Below, piece after piece: positions 7,978-18,388 of a stretch of DNA of 28,800 nucleotides. Source of the DNA: Gleimia europaea ACS-120-V-Col10b. GTDB taxonomy: Bacteria > Actinomycetota > Actinomycetes > Actinomycetales > Actinomycetaceae. The translations under genes were made by a program, and so were the position numbers. The notes beneath the pieces were generated by a model that ran no database searches, had not been told where the DNA came from, and saw only the letters and a list, made by a program, of their open reading frames with translations. The first letter of the stretch is position 1, and each line of letters begins with the position of its first letter. Where the stretch lies: positions 1-28,800 of the forward strand of contig NZ_KE150268.1 of assembly GCF_000411155.1 (NCBI RefSeq), written 5' to 3'.

Positions 7978-8049
7978 ATGGCTTATTCAATTCAGATTGT
8001 CTCTTCGCGCCGCGTGATTGTACGTTGGCGTGCGGGCTTTGCTGGATAA
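7978..8049 (+). CDS. ilv operon leader peptide (attenuation)
   Basis: A 23-codon open frame starting ATG GCT TAT TCA and ending TAA, encoding MAYSIQIVSS followed by RRVIVRWRAG and FAG. Six residues are Ile or Val (5, 7, 8, 13, 14, 15), including the run Val-Ile-Val. It sits directly before a hairpin and a terminator and 78 bases before ilvB. This is the layout of a ribosome-mediated attenuator: shortage of charged Ile or Val tRNA would stall the ribosome at the VIV codons and change downstream folding. There is no ribosome-binding site, so it is probably read from a leaderless transcript. Its role is inferred from position and composition. Confidence 0.8.
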   Translation: MAYSIQIVSSRRVIVRWRAGFAG

Positions 8050-8065
8050 AGATAAGCCGCACGCC
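8027..8065 (+). promoter_or_regulatory. Attenuator hairpin overlapping the end of the leader peptide
   Basis: GGCGTGCGG at 8027-8035 pairs perfectly with CCGCACGCC at 8057-8065, and CTT (8037-8039) extends the stem against AAG (8054-8056) past a bulged G. The leader stop codon lies in the loop, so a ribosome at the stop would break this stem. A competing pairing of GTGCGGG (8030-8036) with 8069-8077 would exclude both this hairpin and the terminator. Which fold acts as antiterminator cannot be settled by eye. Confidence 0.7.
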
Positions 8066-8068
8066 TTA

Positions 8069-8099
8069 CCCTCGCACCCCAAAAGGTCGAGGGTTTTTT
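8069..8099 (+). terminator. Intrinsic terminator of the ilv attenuator
   Basis: CCCTCG at 8069-8074 pairs with CGAGGG at 8088-8093, followed at once by six T residues (8094-8099). It lies between the leader peptide and ilvB in the direction of transcription, so it acts as the conditional terminator of the attenuator and not as the end of a gene. Confidence 0.85.
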
Positions 8100-8127
8100 A
8101 TTGCCGCCCTAACCTTGGGAGACTGAA

Positions 8128-9944
8128 GTGAAGAAACAGGGAAGATCTAAGTCAAGGAAACCGCTTCCTAGCTTCGACGCTCCTCTTGGCCGCGAACATG
8201 CGGCTAAACCGGAGCGTATTAGTGGAGCGAGCGCGGTTGTTCGCAGTCTTGAAAACTTGGATGTGACGGATATTTTCGGCATGCCTGGCGGCGCGATTAT
8301 TCCCGTTTATGACGCGCTTCTTGACTCGAAGAAGCTGAACGTAATTTTGGTTCGCCACGAGCAGGGGGCGGGGCACGCGGCCCAGGGTTACGCGATTTCT
8401 ACGGGAAAAGTTGGTTGCGCCGTAGTTACCTCCGGCCCTGCGGCAACGAATACGTTGACGGCCCTTGCGGACGCAAACCTCGATTCGGTTCCTATCGTCG
8501 TGATCACCGGCCAGGTCGGAGCGAGCTTTATCGGAACCGATGCGTTCCAGGAAGCCGACATCGTGGGTGCGTCCATGCCGCTGGCGAAGCATTCGTTCCT
8601 GGTCACCAAGGCTGAAGATATCCCCAGCAGGATTGCGGAGGCATTCTACCTGGCGTCTTCGGGCCGGCCCGGTCCCGTCCTCGTGGATATAACAAAATCG
8701 GCGCAAAACGAGATGCTTGATTTTTCGTGGCCACCAAAACTCGACCTGCCCGGATACCATCCGGCGTCACGCCCGCACAGCAAGCAGGTGCGCGAGGCGG
8801 CGAAGGCGATTCATGAGGCCGAGGCTCCCGTGTTCTACGTTGGTGGCGGCATGATTCGTTCTGGGGCGAGCGATGATCTAGCTAAGTTGGTTGAGCTGAC
8901 GAATGTGCCCGTGGTGACAACGCTGCCGGCGAGGGGAGCGTTCCCGGACTCAGACCCGCATAACCTGGGTATGCCGGGCATGCACGGAACCGTGGCGGCG
9001 GTGGGTGCGCTGCAAAAGGCGGATCTCATTGTGTCTTTGGGAGCGCGTTTTGATGATCGCGTGACCGGCAAGCTGGACTCATTCGGCCCGCGCGCAAAGG
9101 TTGTACACGTCGATATTGACGCCGCAGAAATCTCAAAGAACCGTTATGCAGACATCCCGATTGTGGGCGACTTGGCTCTGACCGTGAGGGCGCTAGTAGA
9201 TGCCGCGAAACCGTTGTACGAGGAGGAGGCAACTAACCTGTCGGGCTGGTGGCGCTATCTTAACCGCCTGCGTCACACGTACCCGCTGGGCTATGAGGAG
9301 CTGGGCGATGCTATGGCCCCTCAGTACGTGCTCGAACGCCTATCCGAAGTGGTAGGGCCGGACGCCATCTATACGACGGGCGTGGGCCAGCACCAGATGT
9401 GGGCGGCGCAGTTCGTTAAGTATGAGAGGCCGCGTAGCTTCATCTCTTCGTGCGGACTTGGCACCATGGGGTACTGTGTGCCCGCGGCGATGGGGGCGAA
9501 GGTCGGAAACCCGGACAGGGTGGTGTGGGCGATCGATGGTGACGGTAGCTTCCAGATGACTAACCAGGAGCTCGCCACCTGCACGATCAACCACATTCCG
9601 ATCAAGGTCGCGATTATTAACAACTCGGTGCTAGGCATGGTGCGTCAGTGGCAGAACCTGTTCTACAACCAGCGTTACTCGCACACGTTCCTAAATACTG
9701 AGGACGAGCAGATCCCAGACTTTGTGAAACTCGCGGACGCTTACGGCATGGCCGCTCGCCGCGTAAGAAAGCCGGAGGAGGTCGACGCGGCTATCGAGTG
9801 GGCGATGGGCATAAACGATCGCCCGGTATTGATCGACTTTCGCGTGTCGAAAGACGCGATGGTCTGGCCGATGGTGGCTGCCGGAGTGTCTAACGACGAA
9901 ATCAAGTACGCGCGCGGTATCGCGCCCCAGTGGGAGGAAGACGT

Positions 9945-9948
<4 letters not shown>
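8128..9948 (+). CDS. ilvB: Acetolactate synthase, large (catalytic) subunit
   Basis: A 606-residue thiamine-diphosphate enzyme (acetohydroxyacid synthase) that condenses pyruvate with pyruvate or 2-ketobutyrate, the first shared step of valine, leucine and isoleucine synthesis. The N-terminal TPP domain carries the catalytic glutamate in [15 protein letters not shown] (Glu78). The central domain follows, and the C-terminal TPP/Mg2+-binding motif [12 protein letters not shown]...NN begins near residue 470. The N-terminal extension of about 30 basic residues is common in actinobacterial IlvB. The GTG start at 8128 has GGGAG six bases upstream. The stop overlaps the ilvN start by four bases. The gene is controlled by the upstream attenuator. 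Confidence 0.97.
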
Positions 9949-11481
<1,533 letters not shown>

Positions 11482-11523
11482 ACCCACTGATATCTGGTCG
11501 GTAACTAGACCATTCACGTCATA

Positions 11524-11572
11524 AAGGCTCCCCGTTAGTGCAACCGAGGAATCGGCACTAACGGGGAGCCTT
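11524..11572. terminator. Terminator between the convergent ilvC and ABC-protein genes
   Basis: An 18-bp perfect stem, AAGGCTCCCCGTTAGTGC at 11524-11541 with its complement at 11555-11572, closes a 13-nt loop. It lies 43 bases after ilvC and 67 bases beyond the stop of the minus-strand ABC gene. Short T-rich stretches follow on both strands (TTGTTT on plus, TTTAT on minus), so it probably serves both convergent transcripts. Confidence 0.88.
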
Positions 11573-11639
11573 GTTTGGCTTTCACAGATACGTGGCACGC
11601 ATGAAGCGGTAAACAGCGCGGAGCTTTCGTAGCTAAAAA

Positions 11640-13556
11640 TCAGTGTCTTAGAGCTTCTGCCGGCGTAATTCGACTTGCCTTCCACGCCCCGGTTAGCGAA
11701 CCTGTTGCTCCGACAATGATTGCCAGCGCGATTCCTCCGGGAATCATGATTGGGTCGATGATTGGTTGCCACCCTCGGGCGATTGTTACCCCGAGAATGG
11801 TTAGCATTGCTAGAGCAGTACCAATTAGCCCACCGATCGCTGAAACAATTAGAGCCTCGAGCAAAATAATGCTTGAAATGTGCTTGCGCCTGGCACCGAT
11901 GGTGCGGCGAAGCCCGAACTCGTGAGTTCTTTGCCGCACCGTGCCGGTCATCGCCGCAGTGAGTGCGATGACAGCAGCGGCAACTGACACCACCGTTAGC
12001 GTCAAGAGGATCGCTGTGACGGATGATTCAACGCTTGCCCGCAGATCCTTAGGATCTGGAGGAGCATTTACGGAAAGGCTATCCGCAGCTATCGGCACCC
12101 AAGCGATTGGAGCTTGCCCCGCAACCTGCGCAGCGGCACCGGGTTTGGTACGCAATTCGAGGTTTATCCATACAGGAGAGGCATGGGAGGCACTCGCCTC
12201 GCTCGTGATGACTGCTGAGTCGAGTAGATCTCCGAGGAGACCAGCCGAGTCAATAATGCCTACGGCGGTGTAGGGCACTCCATCGATGGTGATAACTGGA
12301 TGAGCCGATATCGGTCCTAATCCCATCTTCTTCGCAGCCGTGATTCCGACGAGCACCTCCTCATTACTCAACGGCTTTTCCGCGTTATATTCGTTGGTTT
12401 CAAGCTGGTCAGTGATGGTTGTTGGATCAACGATAGAGACGAGTTGAGTGGATTCTTCTCGTCCTGGTCTGGGCGATACTTCCACGTCACCATGATGGAT
12501 GAAAACAGTGGCGTTTTCGACGCCAGCGACGGCGCGGACTCGTTCCAAGCTAGTGGGTTCTCTGGCCGCTTCAAGGATGGCGTCTGCAGCGGCGTCCGAT
12601 TGCGAGGGGGATGCGACTACCGCGACTCGACGGTTCAAGGTCGCATCGAACAGCTCCGATACTTGATATTTGGCGCTAGTAGCAATCCCTATTGTTGACA
12701 GGGTAAACACAACCGCCAGACCAACTGCAGAAATAAGTGAAATTGTCCTTGCGAAATGTGCAAATAGTCCTGAAAAAACATCTTTAACCATGTCTTTTCT
12801 ACGAACGTGCGAGTATTTGCGCCTCAGCATGGGAGCCGGAGCGGGATCTCTGTAGCCTTCTGGCGATTCTACCGAATCGCTTCGTTGGGTATCGCTGATG
12901 ATTTGCCCATCTTTAAGGGCGATTATTCGATCCGCGCGCTCGGCCATGGAAGCATCATGCGTGACTACAATCAGGGTCGCCCCACGCCGGTTCAAATTCT
13001 CCAGCGTCTCAATAACGGTTTTGCCAGAGGCACTGTCCAAGTTTCCTGTGGGCTCATCAGCGAGGATCACAGGTGCCCCGGTAGTAATCGCCCTCGCAAT
13101 AGCGACTCGTTGGCGCTGGCCCCCTGAAAGAGTGGACACCTGCTGCATCATGGATTGCTCAAGATCTGCAAACTTTAGTGCGTCCTCGGCAAGGTTTTCT
13201 CTATCGTGCTCATCGAGCCCTTGATACAGCGTTCCTACGGCAACGTTTTCTATGGCGGAGCGCTTGTCCATTAGGTGGAAAGACTGAAAAATAATCCCGA
13301 ACGTCTTGGCGCGCAGGATTGCCATTTCAGTTTCGCTGAGTGTGCCTGTCTCAACTCCGTCGATCAAGTACGAGCCGCCGGTCTGTTTTCCCAATAGCCC
13401 AAGGATATTTAGAAGCGTGGATTTTCCTGATCCGGAAGGCCCAATTAGAGCAACGTACTCGCCTTGGTCGATAGTTAGATCGATTCCTTTGAGGGCGTAT
13501 ACAGGGTAATCGCCAGCGTAGGTATGATCGACCTGTTTTAGAACTAACTGCCCCAT
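11640..13556 (-). CDS. MacB-like ABC transporter: fused ATPase and FtsX-type permease
   Basis: A 638-residue fusion. Residues 1-225 form an ABC ATPase with Walker A GPSGSGKST (39-47), signature LSGGQ (143-147) and Walker B ILADEPT (164-170). The remainder is a MacB/FtsX-type permease with a first membrane segment at about 268-292, a large extracytoplasmic region (roughly 295-515), and three membrane segments at the C-terminus. This is the layout of MacB, a mechanotransmission transporter that drives export or membrane-coupled processes with an adaptor protein. The start at 13556 is an ATG three bases after the stop of the adaptor gene, so the two are translationally coupled. The substrate is unknown; peptide, antibiotic or lipoprotein-linked export are possible. 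Confidence 0.9.
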   Translation of the reverse strand: MGQLVLKQVDHTYAGDYPVYALKGIDLTIDQGEYVALIGPSGSGKSTLLNILGLLGKQTGGSYLIDGVETGTLSETEMAILRAKTFGIIFQSFHLMDKRSAIENVAVGTLYQGLDEHDRENLAEDALKFADLEQSMMQQVSTLSGGQRQRVAIARAITTGAPVILADEPTGNLDSASGKTVIETLENLNRRGATLIVVTHDASMAERADRIIALKDGQIISDTQRSDSVESPEGYRDPAPAPMLRRKYSHVRRKDMVKDVFSGLFAHFARTISLISAVGLAVVFTLSTIGIATSAKYQVSELFDATLNRRVAVVASPSQSDAAADAILEAAREPTSLERVRAVAGVENATVFIHHGDVEVSPRPGREESTQLVSIVDPTTITDQLETNEYNAEKPLSNEEVLVGITAAKKMGLGPISAHPVITIDGVPYTAVGIIDSAGLLGDLLDSAVITSEASASHASPVWINLELRTKPGAAAQVAGQAPIAWVPIAADSLSVNAPPDPKDLRASVESSVTAILLTLTVVSVAAAVIALTAAMTGTVRQRTHEFGLRRTIGARRKHISSIILLEALIVSAIGGLIGTALAMLTILGVTIARGWQPIIDPIMIPGGIALAIIVGATGSLTGAWKASRITPAEALRH

Positions 13557-13559
13557 GCT

Positions 13560-14777
13560 CTATCGATCCACTCGAACTTGAGCACCTTCGGACACGGTCT
13601 CATCTTCACTACGAATCGCGCAGGTTCCGTTTGCGCAACCGAGCTGTTCAATTTCAGTAACTTGAAACTCGGATTCGCCAGACTTTACTAATACCGTTAG
13701 ATTCCCATTTGCGTCCGATGCGATTGCCCGTTCCGGGACTATGAGCACATCTGTAAGAGGCTCTGACAGCGCAACTTCAACTCGAATTGGTTGATCGGTG
13801 TCTATTAGACTCCGCAGGGCCTCAGCATTCTCGGTTACTTTGAATGTAACAACTGAGGAGTTGTCTGGTGATGCTTGATCGGAGTCTGCCGCGGCCTCAA
13901 TCTTCTCAAGGGAGAGAGAAACTTCTTGGTTTTCGACGAAGGCTCGAGCTTTCATGCCCGCTTCCAGGACAGTTGCGTCAGCTCCGCCAACAGTTCCAGT
14001 AACGCTTATGTCACCTGTGCCAAGTAGCATCTTTGAGTTCTCTTCATCGAGAACGGTGCCGACCGCCGGGATTGACGTAACCGTAACGGGCATTGATGTG
14101 AGCATTATGATTTCAATTTTGGGAACTGTCACGACTTTCGGCGTCTGCGTCGGTTGTGGGCTCCTCGCAGCATCGCCCTGATTTGGTTGGACATCATCGG
14201 ATGGCGCGGGCGCTGGATCCGTTCTAACCGCTTCGGAACCGATCGCCTTATAGAGCTTTTGAATGCTGCTCGCAGTGCGCGGGCCGAATACGCCATCAGT
14301 GGCTATCCCATATCCGAGCTCATTTAGCGCAACCTGGAGCTCTCTAACATCCTCCCCCTTATCGCCTTCTGAGAGATCTCGCCAGAGGGGGAAGGCTCCC
14401 TTCAACGCTATAACCGGCCGTCCGTTTATCCAGGTCACTACATTGCCCGCATTGAGTGTTTCACCTGTGTTAATGCCGAGCTGGCTAACAACCGATACGT
14501 CGGATTGGCGAGGTATCGTGATTTCCGACGTTGTCGCACCTTTTACCGTGGCACTTACAAACTTGGAATCTTGAAGATCTCCACGGTCAATGGGGATAGT
14601 TATAGGCAAAGGTTCTGGCGGTTCGGCAGAGGCTTCGCGCTGTGCCGGAGACTGAACCTTCCAAGCGATGATCCAAGTGAGCGCAACTGCGAGGATAAGA
14701 ATCAATGCGAAACCCGCGAGGAACAATCCCGTACGGCGTTTGCCAGGTTTGCGTTGTGGTGTGGTACTAGCTGGCAT
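13560..14777 (-). CDS. Membrane-anchored adaptor protein with peptidoglycan-binding domain
   Basis: A 405-residue protein with a basic N-terminus (KPGKRR), one membrane anchor at about 17-40, then an extracytoplasmic portion. Residues about 132-178 match a PG_binding_1 fold (SEGDKGEDVRELQVALNELG, DGVFGPRTASSIQK). The rest resembles periplasmic-adaptor (HlyD/MacA-type) beta-barrel segments, with a Cys pair CANGTC near the C-terminus. Such proteins pair with MacB-like transporters in Gram-positive actinobacteria, which matches the coupled ABC gene downstream. The ATG at 14777 is preferred: it overlaps the end of the preceding reading frame by 11 bases and gives a compact signal anchor. A TTG at 14828 would add 17 residues. 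Spacing implies one operon with the broken lipoprotein gene and the ABC protein. Confidence 0.82.
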   Translation of the reverse strand: MPASTTPQRKPGKRRTGLFLAGFALILILAVALTWIIAWKVQSPAQREASAEPPEPLPITIPIDRGDLQDSKFVSATVKGATTSEITIPRQSDVSVVSQLGINTGETLNAGNVVTWINGRPVIALKGAFPLWRDLSEGDKGEDVRELQVALNELGYGIATDGVFGPRTASSIQKLYKAIGSEAVRTDPAPAPSDDVQPNQGDAARSPQPTQTPKVVTVPKIEIIMLTSMPVTVTSIPAVGTVLDEENSKMLLGTGDISVTGTVGGADATVLEAGMKARAFVENQEVSLSLEKIEAAADSDQASPDNSSVVTFKVTENAEALRSLIDTDQPIRVEVALSEPLTDVLIVPERAIASDANGNLTVLVKSGESEFQVTEIEQLGCANGTCAIRSEDETVSEGAQVRVDR

Positions 14778-15624
14778 ATTCTCTGATGATTTCTCGAGCG
14801 GTCTCGGTAAGTTTCTTATTTTTCTCAATTAGTGGGGCGAGATCGCGAGAATTCTCCTCTACCAGTTTCTCTTGCTCGGCAAATTCTTTGTCATACATGG
14901 CCTCAGTGATTCCCGACGATTCTCGGCATTTAGCATCCTCGATCGCGAGCTCAATCTCTTCTTGACCCGCGGGTGGAGCATCCCAATCTGCCGCAGTGTC
15001 TAGCCCAAACTTTTGCCCAAGTGTTGGTCCGGGCATGTCGTCGGGGTTAGCGGGAGCGTCTGGTATTCCAAGTGGTGCTATGCATTCTTGCCAGCGAGCT
15101 AACGCTTGTTCGACTTCATCTCCTGACAGATAATCGGCGTTCGCTGCCAGTTCTCCTGCGTAATCGGTGATAGTTGCCCAATCGATTCCACGCTCTTTAA
15201 CGCGGGGCTAGCACTCCGCAGTTGCCGCGCTCCAAGCGGCGTCATTCGCGGAATAACGATTCTGAGCCTCTTCGGCAGAAAAGCGAAGCTGAGGCGCATT
15301 GTGATAACCGTACTTTTGCGCAATCTCGAGGTTGAACAGTTTACGACCAACCGCGTTAGTGGTTTCCTGCAATGGCGCGTTCTCGTCGTAACGCACCACA
15401 GTGTACGGTTGCCCTTGCTCTTCCATGCACTCTTTCATAACAAGATCAGTAGCGTAGGCAAGAAGGTGCATGTTTGGAGGGCGAAACTGATCTAGGGGCA
15501 AAGCCCATTAAGATAAATCCTTCTCCGTGGGCTCTACTTCAGCAACGTTCGACCCACCACACCCGGCTAATGCGAGCGCGGATACGGCGATGAACAACAG
15601 AGGTTCAAAATGTTTTTTGGACAT
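14767..15624 (-). pseudogene. Lipoprotein gene interrupted by two in-frame stop codons
   Basis: One continuous minus-strand frame runs from an ATG at 15624 to the stop at 14767, 285 codon positions, with a TAA at 15508-15510 (codon 39) and a TAG at 15208-15210 (codon 139) inside it. The first 38 codons make a clear lipoprotein signal: MSKKHFEP, a hydrophobic stretch, then the lipobox LALAGC with Cys22. A good ribosome-binding site (GGGGA) lies upstream. After each stop the same frame continues with protein-like, acidic, helix-prone sequence containing spaced cysteines (KECMEE, AEC, QECIAP, AKCRES). There is no frameshift. The likely original was a surface lipoprotein expressed with the adaptor and MacB-like genes. 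I do not recognise the family. Sequencing error at both sites is the alternative explanation; a truncated 38-residue lipopeptide is still producible. The 154 bases between this gene and the next, 15625-15778, show nothing clear. Confidence 0.8.
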
Positions 15625-15778
15625 GGTAATCCCCAAGTCAATTGGAAAACCGTGGTCGAATGATCACAGATTCTGCTTCAGCAGCTACGTTGCTACCTGC
15701 TCAAAGCATAGTGGAGCTAGCATGCGCCACGCGTATTTACGGCTCAAAAAGTCACAATGTGACGCCTACTTATTGCAC

Positions 15779-17014
15779 TCACACAATCTCGCGGGTCTCT
15801 AGGTAGTAGCGCTTTTCGGTTGCCTCGCCTAGCGAGAAAGACTTACGAGGCATTGCGCCCTGCTTCGCCACGTACTCGAATAGGGATGAGCGTTCCAGGG
15901 AGGGCAGCTCAATGCCGATTGCGTTTTGATCGGCAACAAGCCGCGCGAGCTCCCCACTTCCGTGCACGTACTCGCATGCGTGCGCTGGATCCAACCCGTG
16001 CTCATCGATCAGCTGGTCGATAATTTCCTGGAGCGGTTCCACAACGAGAGCACCCGGTTGCACGAGCTCCAGCGTGTCTTCACCGCTTGCCGAAAGAAGG
16101 TTCAGCGAGACTACCTCGCCCTCATGGCTCTCATTCCACTTCGACGCGCCAGCTTTCAAATCCGCGACGCTAATGCCGCGTAGCAGGCGGTGAATCGGCT
16201 CCATCACGAGGCCGTCATCGTGAATGTTAATCAGCTCCACGAGGGCGTAGCGAGCGGGATGGCTTGCAGCCTCCGACGCGCTCAGCTTTGGCTTTAGATG
16301 CTCCCAGTGCGATTTTGCGGCAGCCAGCGAATGATTCCCATCGCCCACGATGAACCGGAAGCCGTGACGAGTTTCGAGGCCGTCCAGCACGCTCTTAACG
16401 CTTGCCCATAGCTTTGAATCGCCCGGGATGAGCCAGCCTTTGACCGCCCCGCCCTCCTGCATCAACTCCGTGCTATACAGGGGTTTCAGCGAGTCCGGAT
16501 CGATAAGGTTTTGGATCTCTAAATAAGGATCGTCGTAGAGCACCTGCACGTGAGGCAGTTCCAGCACAGCGCCTTTACGCACGGCCTCGCGGGCGGGAAT
16601 ACGCTCCAAAACTGTTGCCTCAGATGCGCGCGCATCGACCTCTTCGCCCGTGTAGGAGTAGTCCTCCAAGTCGAGTGCCAGCACGAGACTGCGGCGCTTT
16701 TCAACGTAGGGCGTCTTACGCTCGGTGTAGATAACCGCGTTTTCGAGCACTTCGATTTGCGAATCGCGGTAGTCGCGCATCGCCGCGTGCGCTGCTTCAA
16801 CGCGCGCCTGTATCTCGGCCTCGTCCTCGATCGCTAAATACACTTCCGGAACGATCATGCGAAGCGTGGAGGGCGCTGCTCCAACAATCTTCTCTACTTC
16901 GCTCCAATAGGCGGGGGAGGCGGAAAACTGATCTGCTGCAATTACGCACCAGGTATACAAATCTGCGTCTTTAGGCAGTCCGATATTTGCGGGGAACACG
17001 TGAGCTGTGGTCAA
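15779..17014 (-). CDS. DUF1015 family protein
   Basis: A 411-residue cytosolic protein of the DUF1015 family. The family motif GDGNHSLAAAKSHWE is clear in the middle, along with the N-terminal pattern LYTWCVIAADQF and SPAYWSEVEKIVG. There are no membrane segments or signal peptide. The biochemical role of the family is not established, so none is assigned. The start is a TTG at 17014, favoured by AAGGAG five to six bases upstream; a GTG four codons further in has no such site. It is divergent from ilvE, sharing a 156-bp promoter region. Confidence 0.88.
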   Translation of the reverse strand: MTTAHVFPANIGLPKDADLYTWCVIAADQFSASPAYWSEVEKIVGAAPSTLRMIVPEVYLAIEDEAEIQARVEAAHAAMRDYRDSQIEVLENAVIYTERKTPYVEKRRSLVLALDLEDYSYTGEEVDARASEATVLERIPAREAVRKGAVLELPHVQVLYDDPYLEIQNLIDPDSLKPLYSTELMQEGGAVKGWLIPGDSKLWASVKSVLDGLETRHGFRFIVGDGNHSLAAAKSHWEHLKPKLSASEAASHPARYALVELINIHDDGLVMEPIHRLLRGISVADLKAGASKWNESHEGEVVSLNLLSASGEDTLELVQPGALVVEPLQEIIDQLIDEHGLDPAHACEYVHGSGELARLVADQNAIGIELPSLERSSLFEYVAKQGAMPRKSFSLGEATEKRYYLETREIV

Positions 17015-17061
17015 GGGGACTCCTTAATCGGTGGCTGGCCTCATCATCTCAAATAGAGCAA

Positions 17062-17093
17062 GGCTTTTGCGACCCGTATCAAAACGCAAAGCC
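17062..17093. repeat. Inverted repeat in the DUF1015-ilvE divergent promoter region
   Basis: GGCTTTTGCG at 17062-17071 pairs with CGCAAAGCC at 17085-17093 except for one bulged T, around a 13-nt loop. Its place between two divergent genes suggests an operator-like element or a small hairpin in one 5' untranslated region. No activity can be assigned. Confidence 0.4.
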
Positions 17094-17170
17094 GTTCAAG
17101 GTGTGACCAACCGGCGTATGTATGCGGCGCGATCCCTAAACTAGACCTTATATAAAGGAAAGGAAGCATC

Positions 17171-18322
17171 ATGACTGATGGGCTGACCCATAACATGACG
17201 GCGCTCGAAGCTGCGGGAGAGCGCGCGCTACCCGCAGCCGAGGACGTAGCAAAACGTTTCAAAGTGCTACCGCACCCGGCGCCCGCGAGCGACGAAGCGT
17301 GGGCAAAGGCAATGGAAGAGCTCGACTTCGGTGCCGCCTACTCTGACCACATGGCGCGCGCGGTTTGGACAAAAGGGGAGGGGTGGCACAGCAAGCAGAT
17401 CGTGCCGTTTGGGCCGCTAACCCTCTCGCCCGCCGCGGCTGTGCTTCACTACGGGCAAGAAATCTTCGAGGGGATGAAGGCGTACCGCCACGATGACGGC
17501 TCGATCTGGACCTTCCGCCCCGCCTATAACGCCGCCCGCTTTAACGCTTCGGCAAAGCGCATGTGCATGCCGCAGCTGGAAGTTGAGGATTTCGTAGGCG
17601 CAATCGCCGCCCTCGTGAAGGAGGACGCGAAGTGGGTGCCAACGCCGTTTGGCTCATCGCTCTACCTGCGCCCTGTCATGTTCGCCTCCGAGGCGTTCCT
17701 CGGCGTGCACGCTGCGAGCGAGTACACGTTCTTAACTATCGCAACCCCCGTTGGTCTCTACTTCAAGGACGGCCTGAGCCCGGTATCAATTTGGGTTGCC
17801 GACGATTACCACAGGGCTGGCCCAGGTGGTACAGGTGCGGCAAAGACGGGCGGTAACTACGCCGGTGCGCTCCTGCCGCAAGAAAAAGCCGCCGAGGCCG
17901 GCTTTGATCAGGTGTGCTTCCTGGATGCGCGCGAGAACCAGTACTTGGAAGAGCTCGGCGGCATGAACGTGTTTGTCGTCCGCTCCGACGGCTCGGTGGT
18001 AACACCCGCGCTGACCGGAACGATTCTGGAAGGCTCCACCCGCTCCGCGATCATCCGGTTGCTGCGCGACCGCGGCACGCCCGTATTCGAAGAGCGTATT
18101 CGCCTAGCCGACCTCGCAGATGACATTAAGCGCGGTGAGGTAACCGAAATGTTTGCGTGCGGCACGGCTGCCGTGGTCACTCCAATCGGGAGGCTCGCAT
18201 CGACAGACTTTGACCTGGAAATCCCGGGAACTGCCGTCACACTTTCGGTTTACAACCAGCTGGTTGGCATCCAAAACGGTGAGGAACCCGATCCCTACAA
18301 CTGGCTCTACCGCATCGCGTAG
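17171..18322 (+). CDS. ilvE: Branched-chain amino acid aminotransferase
   Basis: A 383-residue fold-type IV PLP aminotransferase that interconverts branched-chain 2-keto acids and leucine, isoleucine or valine, using glutamate. The PLP lysine is Lys225 in AAKTGGNYAG. FEGMKAYRHDDGSIWTFRP and the EELGGMNVFVV segment are typical of class II BCATs of actinobacteria. The C-terminal CGTAAVVTPIG motif binds the cofactor phosphate. The length and the N-terminal extension before VLPHPAPASDE are normal for this class. The ATG at 17171 follows AAAGGAAAGGAAGC. It acts in the same pathway as ilvBNC but is a separate unit with its own terminator. Confidence 0.97.
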   Translation: MTDGLTHNMTALEAAGERALPAAEDVAKRFKVLPHPAPASDEAWAKAMEELDFGAAYSDHMARAVWTKGEGWHSKQIVPFGPLTLSPAAAVLHYGQEIFEGMKAYRHDDGSIWTFRPAYNAARFNASAKRMCMPQLEVEDFVGAIAALVKEDAKWVPTPFGSSLYLRPVMFASEAFLGVHAASEYTFLTIATPVGLYFKDGLSPVSIWVADDYHRAGPGGTGAAKTGGNYAGALLPQEKAAEAGFDQVCFLDARENQYLEELGGMNVFVVRSDGSVVTPALTGTILEGSTRSAIIRLLRDRGTPVFEERIRLADLADDIKRGEVTEMFACGTAAVVTPIGRLASTDFDLEIPGTAVTLSVYNQLVGIQNGEEPDPYNWLYRIA

Positions 18323-18353
18323 AACCTTCGCTCAGTTATAGCCTGAACATTTC

Positions 18354-18388
18354 ATCTCGGGAGGTCGCCCTGGCCTCCCGAGATTTTT
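18354..18388 (+). terminator. Rho-independent terminator after ilvE
   Basis: ATCTCGGGAGG at 18354-18364 pairs perfectly with CCTCCCGAGAT at 18374-18384 across a nine-base loop and is followed by TTTT to 18388. It starts 31 bases after the ilvE stop and separates ilvE from the RiPP operon. Confidence 0.93.

Noticed and set aside
14767..15501. Two independent short genes in place of one interrupted gene
   Set aside because: Both segments share one reading frame with the lipoprotein signal upstream, the upstream start candidates lack ribosome-binding sites, and the sequence across the TAG keeps the same character.
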